Below, in pieces: positions 24,101 to 38,700 of a stretch of 64,000 bases of DNA. The stretch is from Lunularia cruciata. Lineage: Eukaryota > Streptophyta > Marchantiopsida > Lunulariales > Lunulariaceae. The position numbers and the translations under genes were made by a program. The stretch lies in contig OX419759.1 of assembly GCA_948567375.1 (NCBI GenBank), positions 7,594,744 to 7,658,743 on the forward strand, given 5' to 3'. Position 1 is the stretch's first letter; every line of letters starts with the position of its first letter. The notes below the pieces were generated by a model, which was given only the letters and a program-made list of their open reading frames with translations, had not been told where the DNA came from and ran no database searches.

Positions 24101-27100
24101 AACAAATAAAATACATTAAAAAGCTCCTTCAAAGCTAAAGATAACTCAATTAGTTAAAAATACACAACCTTCCTAGCCTAAAGTAAAAGTTACAAAACGA
24201 AACTATGCTCAATCTGTTTCCAAGAAGCAAAGGTTGGAATCTTTAAATACAAAGGTCAAGCCTAAATATATGAAGGTTCTTTTGGAAGAGAAAGATTATC
24301 TTAGCTAGGATATCAAAGGTACATTTTTCACTTTTGTGCCCCACTAAGTGCCAATCAAAGTACTCTTTAAAATTGGTTCCAAAGCATCACTTTACCAATA
24401 TAAATTTGGCTTTGCTTAAACTTGAAGAAGCCTTGTTTTTAAGGTCACTTTTTTTAGCTTTTTTTATTTATCCCAGCATTTTTGAGCTTGTGCATCATAT
24501 ATGTATCCTTCATAAATCATTCTCTCCAAATTTATCTCTTTGATATCCATTGCTCATCCAAAACTTGCATATGAATTGGAGTACCTTCTTCTCTACTGAT
24601 TTGGGTATTTAGGATAGAGAATTGTAAGCAATTTACTTCCAATCATAATTCTTTGAAGATATAGTTATAATATCTTTGGAGTTTCTCAACGTTCCTTATG
24701 AGATACTTATGCAAAGACAATGAAGAGATTTTGTATAAAGCATAGAGGAAAGATTGTCAAATTAACTCAAGATGGGGTGATATATAATCTAGTTCAAGTT
24801 TTTTTACCATTATGTATAAAGGACATTATGGAGCTAAAGAGACAAATCATGGTATGCATATGAAAAAATTTATATATAAATTTCTTCTGCAAGCAGAAGA
24901 TTACTTTTAGAATTTTAAGGAGAGCACTCAAGTTTAAGATTTAAAACTTAGTTCTATTAGAGACTTTATCAATTAGTGTGACTCTAGGTTCAAAGTGATA
25001 TATAGCTCTAGGACTTAACAGTTGAGTAGTGTTCAGATAATAGATGAGAAATTTGATTAAAGACATTTATACCTCATCATGTTTAATAGATTTTTACTTT
25101 AAACCAATAAATTATAATTACATACTACCAAAGGATAGTACAGGTTTGAAATTGTTGTTTGTTGAATTGTTATTGTGCTATAGAGATGTATTAGTTCTTG
25201 AATGCATATAATTATTTTCAGAAGAAAGCCATATAGCAAGATAAGATGTTTATGTGATTTCAAGTATTCACAATAGTACCTTTTTCCATATTGTATCCTA
25301 AGTTATTTCCCACTAGGTGGAAGAAGATTCCAATAATTTATGGAAAGGAAATTACAAAGTCTTGTTCTTAGGGTGCACTTTTGAAACATCAAAAGAAAAG
25401 TACTAAATGAATGTTCTGATCAAGAATGAAAAAAATTATCTTGCACTTGTCTCATGAAATAGTTATCTATATCTATCAAAAGCTTTCATTTATTAATTTG
25501 CTATCTTAGCATTGTTTGGGCCAAAATATCCAAACATTTATAGCTCTAGCACCAATAATCATTAACCCTACATGGTTGTGCCAAGTTGCACTTCAAACTA
25601 AATAGCTCTTACACTTGATATTAGACAAAGTTTAATATTTACCCCTAATATGAGCATATCATTTAAGATTTAGCACAAAATTTCTTTGTAGTTAAGATTC
25701 CTTGTTTGATGGCTTACCCATCTAGTAGCTCAATTATGATAGACCCTAATAATCTAGCACATGTTTTGCTTTGGCTCATAGGTTCTCTTGCCCATGGATG
25801 AAAAAAATTTCAAAATGGTGTTGTAGCTTAGCTCTTGATCTATAGATAAAATCAAGGTTCAGTTATTGCTCTTATAAATTTTATTATATCTTATATTAGT
25901 GGATAGAGACTAATGCCAACCTTATATTCCACCTTAATCCTTTATATCTACTCTTGGAGCTACTAAGATAAAGCTTGAGTTCAAAGACAACAATAGAAAC
26001 CCTCTCTATTCTATATACTTTTGCCCTATCGAGATCCTCCTCCTTCCTCTTTTAGTCGTCTAAAAATATATGCCAACCAAAATAGTAAAACCTAAGTTTT
26101 AGAGCTTTTCCTCATGTGTTTAGTTCAAACTTTATCTTGTTGGAAATTTCTTGTCAAGTGCTTTCAATAATACCAAAAACTCTAATTACTGTCCTAAACA
26201 TGTAAGTATCTCATTTTGGAGTTATAGGAACTCAAATCCTAATTTAAAGACATCAAGAGTTTTGTTAGGTACCAAAATCCATTACCGATAATTACTTCTA
26301 TTCATATTCCCTTGGAGTAATCTTGGTTATTTGGTCTTGTGTTGATAAGTAATTTCCAATAATTTAAAAGAAAAACCCAAGTACACAATTATTCTAGGAT
26401 ATATATCTTTATAGCTAAACTCAACTCCATAACTTGAGGAGTTTTCCTTTAGGCCAATTAGCACCCAATTGCTAAAACTCTTTGTTTGATGGAGGGTTGG
26501 TTACACTTATGCTCTTGTTGAAACCACCTCAATTAGTGCTTTCTAATAATATAAAGATCATAAAAAGACACTTCTGCTCTATAATAGATATGTTCCTAAA
26601 CATATAGAAACTCATGGGTTCCAAATGAGATATGTGAGCAAATTTGAGTCCTTAGATTTCAATCTTCAAGCTTCCATCTCAGATTGAGGAGTCTAGAACT
26701 CCAAGGGCATGATACTCTCGTTATACTTACGTATTTATTTCAAGTCTTTCTAATAAGTCAACCACTTGATAAATAATTATGTCCTAGTAGCTAACTTGCA
26801 ATTTTTTTGGGGTTAAGTCTTAGCTTGTTACTCTTAACACTTTCTAGCGCTAAGTACATATTAGTATGTATTTGATTTGACTTGATCCATTCTTCCTTGC
26901 TTAGCTAATCTAATTAGGAGACAAACTAATTGAGCATTTCTAATCAACGAAAGTTTACTTTTCTCAAATATACAAATATTTCTCTTTGTTTATTAGGTGC
27001 AAAAAGCTTATTGTAATTGATCCGCGATCATATTTGACTTCGGTGTATGATTAAGTTTACTGAAAGTCAGCTAAGTAAGATCAACTCCAAGCCCTATAAC
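21151..27100. other. AT-rich stretch, no gene recognised
   Basis: About 6 kb of AT-rich DNA with only short ORFs (the longest about 90 codons) and no frame that I can tie to a family. The setting between two dead transposons suggests more decayed repeats. Apart from the 96-bp duplication at 21943-22134, I see no defined structure. Confidence 0.45.
21943..22134. repeat. Two tandem units of 96 bp
   Basis: TAAGTAAAGAGTGATATTTT starts at 21943 and again at 22039. Both copies continue through ATTTGAGAGTACTATTACTAT, GTTGAT, TGGAGGAAC and CTCTAGA-type words. The copies are about 90% alike by eye, which suggests a fairly recent duplication compared with its surroundings. Confidence 0.85.
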
Positions 27101-30037
27101 AAAGGCAAATTATGCCTTCACTTCACTTTACTGGAGTGAACCTACGTATTGAATTATACCTTCAATAAGATTATTTTGTCAAACAATCTTCCATGCAGAT
27201 CATTAAACACTTATTCTGGTGGGTTATCTAAATCCATCTCTTCTCAAATTCGCTTTGCTTCTTGTTTTGCGGGCTACCTTCTTGTGACTCCTCAAAGCCA
27301 ATTCTCGAGATCCCTTCTTACAACCCGTCCCAAGTTTGCATATGGGAAAGACGTCTTAGCTTCTTCATGTCTGACCTTCTAGTGTTACAGCATAACGGAA
27401 GAGCTGTAGCCGAATATTGGCTCTAATTCAACACAGATTCATTAGATTAGACAGTTGAAATAAATATTATTGAGTATCTTCCTAGACTTATTTTTTGTAG
27501 GATAGGAATTAGTGGGTGGGAAATTACACTTCGTATTTTACCTAAAAATCAATTATAATATAGTAACATATCAGTTATAAATGATGCTGGGGTTCCCGAG
27601 TATTGGGTATATATTTGGCGCTTCTTTCCTCTCTGAAGAGGCTCACACAAGATTCAAGAGAAACTAAACAGTCAAAGCATTTAACGAGCAGTTTACGAAC
27701 TCTTTTCTATCTAAGAAAGGATTATAGAGTTAACATAAGGAAGAGAATAATTACAACTTCTCTCACTCATGTAGGATTAAAATGGCTAATCCTTATTCAT
27801 AGGTTGACTTGCTCCCCGCCATATTGTAAAGTTTCGCTGTCATCTTACACTGTTTTAGCACATCATGGTGAAATTACTTTGGTGTGGCTCAAGCTGACTT
27901 CAACGGGAAGATAGGGTGCAAGCGATCAGCTTGCAGCCAAACAGCTTCTGCACATAATCGAGTGTTCGTCTTTTGTCATTGAAAGTACTAGCTTCTTGGA
28001 TTGATCAGTGATAAGCCAATCTCTCTGTCAGAAGGGAAGTATTTTGCCACCTTCGTCTGAATGATTTTGTATGTTGTCATTTCACAGTTCTAGTTTATTC
28101 AAGTAACTTCGGAATGCTGATTTTATAATTTCTAACTTCTGCAAGGATGGTCTAGAATAACTAGAGTAAGGACGATTCTCGAGAAATCTAACAGATCCAC
28201 CACAGGCTACATAAATGGTTGCAAATGACATTATCTCTCAGCCCTGGCCTTTCTTTCCATGTACGATAGTGATGCTTGTCACATACAATTGTGATGGATA
28301 TTTGAGACCTTTTGACACAGTAAAGGATGTAAGTTGAACTAAAGAGAACATGATGATATGGTCCCATCTACCTCAACATGGTAATACCATGTTCTGGTGG
28401 ATGCAGTTACAGGGCAGAAATCGTCGTTACTCATGGAACACCCTGCAAATGTACGGAGAAATTCCGACGAAGTGTGGACGCCACGGTCCTACAGGAGATG
28501 AGAGTAGGATGAAAACTGACCTATCTGCTCGAAATAGTTTCTGGTGCCAAACACTGGTGACAGTTTGAGGTCCCAGGGGATGTTTAGTTCGGTCACTAAA
28601 CAAGGCAGTTCTGGGGACTCCACTTGATACCTTTACTAGATAACAATCATCGAAAATTGAATAGACTTGGGTAGAACAGGAGTAAAATTGGTTTAGCCTT
28701 TTCTCCGCCCAACCCATTCTATGGTCCTTTTCATAATTTCAGATTCGCCTTGTCCCGGACTTCTTCCTCAGTCCAAAGAGGCTGACTGATAATCGCATTC
28801 CAAAATGTAGTGTTCAATGCAAGAGTAAATGAGGAAACAAGTTGGCTAGAGAGGAACATTTTAGCGCCACAAGTCCGAAGATACATTGGTATCGTAAACG
28901 CGGCGTATTCGACCACCTCTCGGTACGGTGGGCTGAGTGGATATTGATACCATGCAGGTCAACCACAGTCACTTGATCAGTGCAAAACATCCTTACCTTC
29001 TGTCCTGGACATCAGCAATACGAGTGTCCTCGATTCAGGATAAGAGCACTTTTCACATCCGACCTCGGGTGTCCTCAGTGTTTTGAGATACCTCTGCTTT
29101 CAACCCGGGAAGAGAAACTCTTCAGCGTACAAAAGCTTGCGGACATCATATGATGTTGGTACGACAGCTGCAAGCTTCACCAATGTAGTCAATAAGACGT
29201 GTCTACAAGTAAGACGAATTCACCGGACTCTTGAATGAACAAGCAAGAACGATAGAACGCTACTACAGTCGTTTTAGGATACCCCGACAGTTTATTTCCC
29301 AGAAACTCTCAATTGAAGCTCATTGCCGGGTAAGATCTTGAACCTGCTATCACATTCCATCCAAAGTAGATGCATGGTACCCACTCCAGTAATAATTGCT
29401 TGGAAAGAGCAGGTGATAATTGCCAAAAATCCTGCAGGAGGAATATTGCAGTTGAAATTTCGACAAGTTCTGAAGTAAATATTTCCATGTGATGTGCATG
29501 AATGCAATTCTACCTCACCTTGCAGTCTAACCCAGTCTAGGGAAGAGAACAACAGACGGCACAAAAGGAATGTTGTGAACTCGTGTCAGAATATCAATAC
29601 ATCATACGACTAGGTAGACTAAGCTTGCTCACACAAGTTAGCAGTACAAACTTTGATGATGGGTCGTAAATTAACCCACTTTGCTTCCTAAGATCATTTT
29701 GGCTTTGTTTACTACAACGATAGCACCACTCGACCTAACAAAATACATCCCGTGAAATTCAGGTCTGGGGACAATCCACACATCTCGGCATCAGAAAATC
29801 ATCTCTCGAAGTGCTTCAAGATGCCTTCCAAGCATGAGTACTCTCTCGGAGTGCACCTAGTGAGGATCGCACCTAAGGACATAGATCTACTTCACGTAAA
29901 CAACTCTGAGAAGTCCTAACCCAAATCGTGCAAGAGAGCAAAGACATGGTGGGGCTATTTGAATGCGCTTTATACAGAAAGGGAAAAATCTACACGCACA
30001 TTTTACCATTTACAAACCCTCTTTATTGCCTCTACTG
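27101..30037. other. Intergenic stretch, no gene recognised
   Basis: GC rises from about 27.1 kb. Short ORFs occur on both strands: 27149-27382 plus, 27603-27914 plus, 28427-28717 minus and 29292-29564 minus. None matches a family that I know, and no chain of phase-compatible exons could be built. Confidence 0.35.
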
Positions 30038-30352
30038 CTACAGCATTCGCTCCTTCGAGCGAATGATCGTATTTTTCACCATGATTCGCCACCATCTTGC
30101 ACAAATGTTGGCAATAAGGTCACAAAATATCGGAGGCATACCATGTATATCCACGTTAGCTGCGACCGATCTCCAGTTCTGCATTTTCTTTCCTCCAGAC
30201 CAAAATGTGCTACTATCTTTAGAACCATCTGCATCTGATAGCATTTTGCCACGAAGCCATGCATCCAAAGACAAGAGAAAACCATCCCTGCGCTCAAAAC
30301 CCAGGTGAAGACAAGAATTTAGACACGATTCACACCTTTTGAGTAATCTCAA
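30038..30352 (-). CDS. Possible unrecognised exon or ORF
   Basis: A minus-strand frame of 104 codons includes RRDGFLLSLDAWLRGKML and WRSVAANVDIHGMPPIFC. Its composition (spread of W, G, D and K) is more like a folded protein than the overlapping plus-strand frame at 29928-30308. I found neither a flanking exon nor a homologous family, so it may be chance. It lies about 2.4 kb downstream of the SIZ1 stop on the same strand. Confidence 0.2.
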   Translation of the reverse strand: MRLLKRCESCLNSCLHLGFERRDGFLLSLDAWLRGKMLSDADGSKDSSTFWSGGKKMQNWRSVAANVDIHGMPPIFCDLIANICARWWRIMVKNTIIRSKERML

Positions 30353-31289
30353 TATAGCGTGCCCTATAATCAGAAAGGTTCAGGGGATGGGAGGGAACTG
30401 AACAGTGATCAAAACGATGTCATCCGAATCATCGAAGACCACTATCAATGACTTCCGAGTTTCATACTTATTCCACACGGATATTACTAAGGCCTCGTAA
30501 TTACACTTAATCAAGGGGAAGTGTCGAATATAACTGTGTAGCGTGTTTCCTCTTGTTCTCTGAGGTCTTTAACGGAAGTTATTAACCACTTGTACTCCTA
30601 TGTATCCCAACAGGGATGCAGATAGCCGAAGCTCAATGGTAAGCAGATGGAACGTAGCCAGCCAGAAGTTTGAAAGGGAAATGAAGCCATGTTTGCAAAA
30701 AATGAAATAGATTTCCAATAGCCTGAATGATTCTCGACATTTTGCACTCAAACTATAAAGTGAAAGTTACGAAGAATAAGAGAGAGGGTCCATTGCTCCT
30801 TCAATCTAAACTAAGCAGGATACCCGACATCAGCTTTAGCATATAAGCTCAAATTTGTCCAAGGAAAAAGTAAAAACTGATTTCTATTGAAATAATTGTA
30901 TCCAAATTCAATGGATCAGTTCGGATAGGTTCTATGCTAGCACTTGTCCAATAAAGTTCACCCCAAGTAGAGACACAGTGCCGTCAAAATCCAAGGACAA
31001 AATAAAGAACAGCTTAACAATACTAGATTTTGCTGAACTCTCGAGATTCAGATTCAAATACATTTTCTTTTTTGGCATACATTTAAAATTATCTATGGAA
31101 GTAATATTAAGTAAAATTCCCTTTGTAGGTAACCCTAAAATACCTTGTTTGTCTGGTGAGTATCTCCTTATGCTGTCTTGAAGGGATCTCTTACTAAAGG
31201 ATTCATGACAATGTGAGAAAGATGTATGCTCTATTTTCAGTGATAGACAAAACTCCTCCAGAATTTGATAGTGCAATTCTTTCCAATAC

Positions 31290-31420
31290 TCTGGATATAA
31301 AGAAACGAGGACAGAAGCCGTTCGAGGAACGGGGGATCCAGAACTCATTAAATGCAAATGAGACGCAAGATATGTAAAATATACAAGATAAATAAAGTAA
31401 GCAATATGGCAGACCTCTGA
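31290..31420 (-). repeat. Dispersed hairpin-core repeat, copy D
   Basis: On the minus strand this reads CTCATTTGCATTTAATGAG, TTCTGGATCCCCCGTTCC, TCGAACGGCTTCTGTCCTCG. The same block occurs in plus orientation near 59565-59640, 61045-61120 and 62665-62735. In all copies a CCGTTC or CCGTCC arm faces a GAACGG-like or GAGGGG-like arm a few bases away. The family is unknown to me. Confidence 0.75.
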
Positions 31421-31612
31421 TCGAACGATAGCAGAAATAAACCTAACCTGGAAAAACATGTGAAGAGCAAAACCTACATACCAATAACCTGCATTTGCAC
31501 AGCGGAAAGAGAGCAAATCGTGCAAGTAGAAATAAAATCGACTTGATGAGCCAGAAGAGAAAGATGCATATAGACCCAAGTAGAAAAACCATGTAGAAGC
31601 TAGGAAAACGCA

Positions 31613-31775
31613 AGTCGAGGAAGAACCTAGAGTCAGCCGAAACGAATGAAAACTTGAAAATGTGAGATCGCACAGAGGACGACGGAAGGAAACTGGAGGA
31701 AGATCCGTCAGTCAGCCTGAACGTATGGAAACTTGAAAGAATGATATCGCTCAGAGAACGAGGGAAGTAGAGCGA
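31613..31775. repeat. Two tandem units of about 79 bp
   Basis: GTCAGCC occurs at 31632 and 31711, followed in both copies by GAACG-ATG, GAAAACTTGAAA, ATC-C-CAGAG-ACGA and GGAAG. On the minus strand the units are CT-rich, like a 5' leader. Confidence 0.75.
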
Positions 31776-32739
31776 AGCGTTAGAGGACTGTATTATTCAC
31801 AGTCTAGACTTCACTATACATGGATGCGACATTTTGGTCACTATATTTAGATGAATAGCCAGATGGATTTTCTACAGAAAGGTAAGGTGAAATCAAATGT
31901 GATAAAATCTCAAGCAGATTGATATTTAAGCCTCTTATGACAACTTCTGCGTGGTAAGTATAATTAGATTTCCAACGATTCTGAAATTCTTTGATCTTTC
32001 TACATCGAAACTTATCTCTCACTAGAAAAGTTTCGATGCAGATAGATGCTACATCAGAGAAGGGTCCAAACGAACTGATATCTATTTTTCCTCTTAAGTG
32101 AGTTTTTCAAGAAGAAATTCGTTAATGTAGTAAGAGCAAAGTCACAAAATGAAAGACATAATGCTTAGCAGAATTGGAGAATGTTCTTCCGGTGTATACA
32201 CCGTCCAAAGCATTGCTCACAGTTCCCGGGACAGTATTAGGTTCTCGTCGAGGAAATCAAACGATTCCGACAACCACACGATTGAGAATGCAACAAATGC
32301 AAAGTCGGTGACTATCTTCTTGAAGGAAAACCGAAATATACCTCATGATAACTTGGAGATCATGCGAAATGTTTCTGGGAAGGGTAATACATGCTTGCCA
32401 GTCCTGTCAGGCGTTGAGGACGATACCAGAGAGATTAGAACCGATTTGCTTTGAGACTTGCTGTAGGCTGCCAACAATCCACCGGTAACATGCAGTTAAG
32501 AAGCAGATGAATTCCAACGTTCCAACGGAACTACAGCGAGAAGAGACAAGGCTGCCATCGGATAGTAAATTAAACACATCTGCCGACAAAGTAGTAAGAC
32601 TCACAAAGTCGAACTAGGAGCGTCTGTTGCCTGGAGTTCTCGAGGTTCTGTTGTCATCAGCTTCCAAAAATTTTGAAGCCGCAATGAGGTGGATAAAATC
32701 CACTAAGAGGAAGAGTGCTGTATAGATGAAGCTAAAAAT
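31776..32739. other. Region 3' of SIZ1
   Basis: The SIZ1 3' UTR should lie here on the minus strand, just below 32740. A plus-strand ORF at 32149-32454 has no recognisable features and is probably chance. No clear polyadenylation signal stands out. Confidence 0.4.
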
Positions 32740-35700
32740 CTAATCGGAATCGGAATCAACTCGACGATAATTATGACGAGGATGTCTATTTGCCAGTGCC
32801 GGACCACGATGTGAGAGAGAACGTGGTGGACTGGCTGCAATGGCAGGAATTCTCCCATATGGAGGACTTGTGGGTACAGGAGACAGCGAATCCACTGGAG
32901 AACCATATGGAGGACTGCTCTGGGTCTTTGATCTACTCTCAGCCTGGGTTGAACGAGAGTTCATGCCTAGAAGAACCTCCGACGCTGCACAGCAAGATAC
33001 ACAATGCACCAAGTAGTTAGGAGCAACATATTTAGGACGACAACAATGGACCCCACCTTAGAGTACCAAGTCCATGCTGTGCACAAATTATGTTTCTCAA
33101 AACAAATTGCTCAAGCATATTTCTGAATAAATATTACGTGACCGTTAAGATAAACAACTGATAAAGAAATATCTTACCAGTGTCAGCTAAAGAGTCCAAA
33201 CATCCTCTTCCTTGTGAAGCAGGCCGTTGCTTATCTCGCCTTGCAGGAACGGGACTTGTGTTGCTATCGTGGCCAGGAATACTGAGCGAAAACCATGAGT
33301 TGTCTACTTCCTCGTGGGGTTCTCGCAGACTAGGCTGGGTTTGTGCTCGAGCAGGCTGATGTGGTAGAAAAAGACGTAAGGGGGAATCTCTGGGTGAAAC
33401 CACATGGCCCCCATCATTGCTGATGCCATTACACTCCGAATTTGAGTAACTGCGAGTAGGTGACCTTCCAAATCGCCCAAACCCGGTGCCCCTAGAGGTA
33501 TTATCCCTAGGTTGCTGAGATGAAGACAATCCAAATCCTGAACCTGCCACAGCTTGCACAGCCGTCGGTCGTATGGGAGGATTATGTTGAGCAGAAGCAG
33601 ATGTGAGATGATCTGATGTAGGAGAGAAGTAATTATAAGGCATCGGGGGAGGTCGTATTGAGGGAGTCCACATCGATTCCAATGGCAGGCCAAGTGCGCT
33701 TCCACTACTGGCCTTGTTTTCCAAAGATGTAATACCCCGGGTCGAACCTATTGCATTTACAAGGGGGTAAGGAGGTTGTGGAAGGCTGACAAAACCTTGA
33801 TCTTCTGGATTTTCTTGAGTATCCATCTCAGGGGACGCTGGCCTTCCTGATGCAGGCCTCCCCATTGTGTCAGAACCGGCATAGGCTGAAGCACCCGAAG
33901 AACCAACAATCATGTTGTCGGCATCCTCATCATCTGTATCACTAAGAACGATCACATCTGCAGCCGGTTGTTTTTCACTAGGTCCAGCTTTGCTGCCAGG
34001 CCAGGCGTTGCCTTGGTTTGTTCCTCTTGATGGAAACGTGGACACTTCATTTTCGTCTAAGAAGGTCCCGTTGTCATCTTTGTCGCTGGGCTCCTGATTG
34101 ACGCTTCTTTCGCCGTCTTCCCCATTTTCTTCCTCGTTACTATCAGTGGCGCTGCTACTCCGAGATATGATCGTAGGCTTTGGCCTTTCACTGGGTCCAG
34201 CAGCGTTTGCCGAACCCCAACCATTGGCCCGTTTAGCACCATTAACTGCCCACTGACCATCATGTGTTCTCTTTATTCCTATCAACAGAGAACGAGAAGC
34301 CCTTTCCTGCGAAACTCCTTCCTCCACTTTCACTGGAACTAATGGAACTGCTGGTCGTTGTTCTTTTACAGCGCCATTACCAACAAGTATGAGTATACCA
34401 TCAGGTGTACGCCAAGGATCTCGGGACTTCTCTCCTTCCACTTTTGGCCGCCAGAGACCATCCGGTTTTAACTCCACCTCAGTTACATCCTCTGGATGAC
34501 CTTTCAGCTATACACATTGGAACAATCACCACACATCAGATGATCCGTTTGAAGAGAAGGACAAAGATCTCCTCAAAGCGTCGACAATTCAGAATGTCAG
34601 GAGATTCTTGTCACAAACTTGATGCTAGTAAAGCTCTTCAAGAGAAACTTGCTCGATAACTTCAAGCAACAGGACATGCCTGCGTGACACTCTTTGCTCC
34701 AATTAGACATCACCTAATTTCACAAAGTAGTCTGCTGTAGACCAGACTCCAGATTCAGAAGAATTTTAAGCTTCAAGAATTATAATCCATTCCTAAAAAC
34801 TATCTAAAATATATCTCGTATGGGTCACTTCCTTTGACTAAAGCTCATGAATCTTACCGCATTTGTGACTCGATTGAAATATGGATCAATCACGAGGTTC
34901 TCTAGCGAATAGTTCTTTAAACAAATAGGACACTGCCACTGCAACCAAACGACCAAGTATTAGCAGCCACAAGTTAATTCATCACTAAGCTGAAAGGCAA
35001 CTCTTCTCCGAACATGGTAGTGACTTTAACCAGAAATCAATGCTGTCCTAAACAACAGACGACTTCGCCCTTGCGTAGATAGATGAGAGCCTAGCTATAT
35101 TAGCTCCTAACCGTCACCTCCTAAGAATCCCAGCGCGAGAAACATATAATAAGTTGGCACCATCACCAGTCATCAAAGTCTCTCTCTCCCCAAGTTTATG
35201 AAACAAGCCCGGAATCTGCTTGATATTCTTCGTTCACTCCCACTTCCTGGTTGTCAGAGTAAGGTAACAAAAAATGAGAGAATCTATTTGTGCCACACCT
35301 TTCGAGCACGTTGGTTCATTTCGACGAAAGTATTTAGGTCGAAACAACCCATATGAGTGCAGGGTTTGAAGCGTCCAGCTACTTTTATGCGTCCTCCACT
35401 CATCTGCATGGAGACCAACACAGGTTCACAACTCATTAAGTAGCATCCTGAGTTGCCCCTCAACACATGATAAGGGTAGCTCACTTACTTTTAATTTATC
35501 AGCTGGAAATCCAATGGTATTATAGTCAGTTCAGTGTTCCTTATACAACGGAGTTGCAGAATCCTGGTGAAAAATCGGACTGGAGTTCTTTAGAATCATA
35601 CTGAGACTAAACGTCTATTGAAGACTGTGTTCGCATTCTCCATCCTCTATACTTTGTCCATGTCCTCAGTGACTCGTGAAAGTTGACCATCATCTCGGAA

Positions 35701-38700
35701 ACAGTAGCAGAGAAGGTAAGAGATTGACAGGAAAGACAAGGAAGGCACGTGTCTAAATATCTCAGTAAACTGCACTCCAGTTTACCTTCTCATGTTTACA
35801 CCATTTTCCCACTCTCTCGGGTCGAATATTTACCGTCTATTTTAGTCCCACTGCGAAGTGTCCCGGGCACGGATCAGTATGGGACGCCATGAGAACTATG
35901 GCACGCCCTGGATCCTCTGCTTACATCCAGGCTCGTAGAATATTGGCCACCCCTAGAAGATATACCTACTGTGGGCATTGCTGCCAGATGAAACTTCCTG
36001 GGATGCGGAGAGGTAAAAGGGTGTCTCCACTGTTTGCAAGTGATGCATGGTGTCTACAACGAGTGCTGCCTGCGTTGAGAATAACGAGAACTCACTGGGC
36101 TCTGTATTGATGGCAGTTGAAGATGGATCCCCAAGGAACCGGGGGAGGATATCTACGTCCGTTCTGAAGAGGAGGTGACGGGAAGGTTTTCAGCTGACAT
36201 TGTTCGGGCCATTTGGTTTCGACATCCAGCTCACAAATATTCAGAAGACAGTTATCCATGACACAAATCCCATGGTGACACACAGGCTCCTGGGACAGTA
36301 TCCATACCTTGCCGAGATATCCTGTCGTTGATGCTACTGACCATTAAGAGCAACATGAGTCAAAGTCAACCCAGATCATTACATACTCTACACGAGGGAG
36401 TACATGATCCAATTTCCACTAAAAAATCAAAAAAGTATAAATAGATGTATCTCTCTGTCATTGTGCACTATGGAGAATAAGAAGTTGGTACATCAAGGTC
36501 ATGAGACACCGCATTCCCCGATCGAGCCAAAAGTTACAGCATGTACTTACATTCCCAATAGTCGAGAAAAGCAAATTTGCACACTACGGTATAAATACGG
36601 ATTCTCAACTTCTCACCAAGGACCACCCTAATGAAGATGGCAGATTATGTATTCTAGTCCAGGACTTTGCTTTAGGCATATGAATTCACTTTGAATGATA
36701 CATGAATCGCCGATTCATGCCCGTGTTGATCACATCCATCAGGGAGACAGGTGATGAGTTTGCTAGGAACGATGTTGTGAGATTCTAGACAAGAACCCTC
36801 TATCATCGGCCATTATCCCGCCGCTTCCTAAGAAGTAAGAGGTCATGGATAAAATCACATGTGCATCCATCCCGGAAAAGGTGATTAAATACTCGTCAGA
36901 CAATGTTTCAATGAATTTCAGTGCAAGTAATAACGACTATAAGTTGAGAATGAGTGCACGATGTCTATTATTAAGTCAATATGTGCACAAAGTCTGTTAC
37001 TGATCAGTACCGGGGTGCAAGGATAACTACGGGTATTTTGTAATGTGATGCTCAACGTGTACTTCGAAACTCGGTTTCACACCCACAGGACAGGACAGGA
37101 CTTGACATGCTGATCTGGAAATGAACTCTGCACCCCATGTAGTCGTCAATCACACAGAGTGGTAATGGGGTCAGTAAAGTCGGGTACAGTATGAGGATCC
37201 TGTAAACGACATCTGCGAGGATACGTTACTCCGGAGAACAACTAAGTAATGGTGTTGAAAACCGGTTCCGAGAACTAGGCTTTACACATTGGCAATTTTC
37301 GCACGGAATACAGAGGTATAGGTGACAAGTATTCGACTTACCGGGCACCGCAAAGTCACAGTTACGGATTCAGCCACGACCTCCAAGTCACTGTCATCGC
37401 CATCATCGGCAGTCCCTTGACCACCGCCATTGAAAGCCCGACGTACCCGTGCAATGGCCTCCTCAAAATCCTCTCCTTTGGAGACATCAGGTATCATGGA
37501 AAGTACCTAAAGATTGATAGTCACAAGGTAAGATATCATAATTCCTTCAGACTAACAAGTTCAAATTCGATTTCATCAACAATTTAAACTGGACGTTACT
37601 GCAATCTGTAATGCATAGGAAACTCGTTACTTAAACATGGTTATACAAGTGGAAGTACTAAATGTGCAGGTCCACGTTTCATATGGGAAAGTCATGCACT
37701 TGGGCTGACAATTGGACCAGGTATAAAGACCTGGCTCAAAGGAGAAACGTGGGACGCAAAATGCTTGTCATAGGATGTGAGCTTCGGTATTCGACCAAGA
37801 TTTCATGAAAGAAGCGCGTAAATTGGTGAGTGGGAACAATCCTACCGACGAATGAGTAAGAGGATTTAGCATCAAAATGTAGAATTTGATATGTCAATAT
37901 CTACATACTTGGGCTGCCTATCAACTGAGGAATGTCGATATCAAGAATAGTAATAAAATAGTCAGTGGATAGAGGGAAAAGTGAGGCAATCTGATGCACT
38001 TTTGCATCTGCAAGTTACAGATACGCTTAAATATGAGATGAAGTTTTTGCACTAGAGATTTCTCGTCACTTCCTGTAAAATATGATGATGATAACATCTC
38101 TGTTCTCTTTAGGGCTAACAGGATGTCGTCTGCTTTTCTTAGCAAAAATCCTTTCACTCAAAGCAAGGCAATGCGGGCAGATTCTCAGATGATCAAAGGT
38201 TGTACCTGGGCAGGAGAGTTTCGCCTTATGATGCGCACTCCAAGACAGAAGGGCCTGGCGTCATAGGCTGCGAAGGTAATTTTGTTGGGTCCTTCCCTTG
38301 TGTAACTGGTTATCTGTAAGGAACGGGACATGCGTGAATATACTATATCAAATGAAGGGAAAGGGAAATTCAGGTTTGGCATTGACATCAATAGTGCGTT
38401 TCGAGATGGTTGTGAGGTATATACCCCTGGTCCTTCATCACGGCCATTGGCTCCGAGCAACTGCTGACCGGGCCTGTTAGTTACACGCACTGAAACGCCT
38501 GCAATGCGAAATTGGAAGGCCAAAACATCAAACCTAATCGATGGATTTAAGTCCAATCAATGCGATCATATTACACAATATATCTAACAATATTGTCTAA
38601 CATTGAGTAATATAACACAAAACCCGTTGTTATATCCTAGTCCGAGGAGTAAGTTGTATATACCTGCAGGCGAGGATTAGCGCGAGCAAGAGCAACCTCG

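Noticed and set aside
30932-31579. 215-codon minus ORF, long for this region
   Set aside because: It contains copy D of the dispersed repeat and is hydrophobic, Ser/Phe-rich translation of CT-rich DNA. Similar peptides arise at the other repeat copies only because the DNA is shared.
33304-33705. 133-codon minus ORF overlapping the large SIZ1 exon
   Set aside because: It is in another frame of an exon whose 447-codon frame holds the SUMO-interaction motif.
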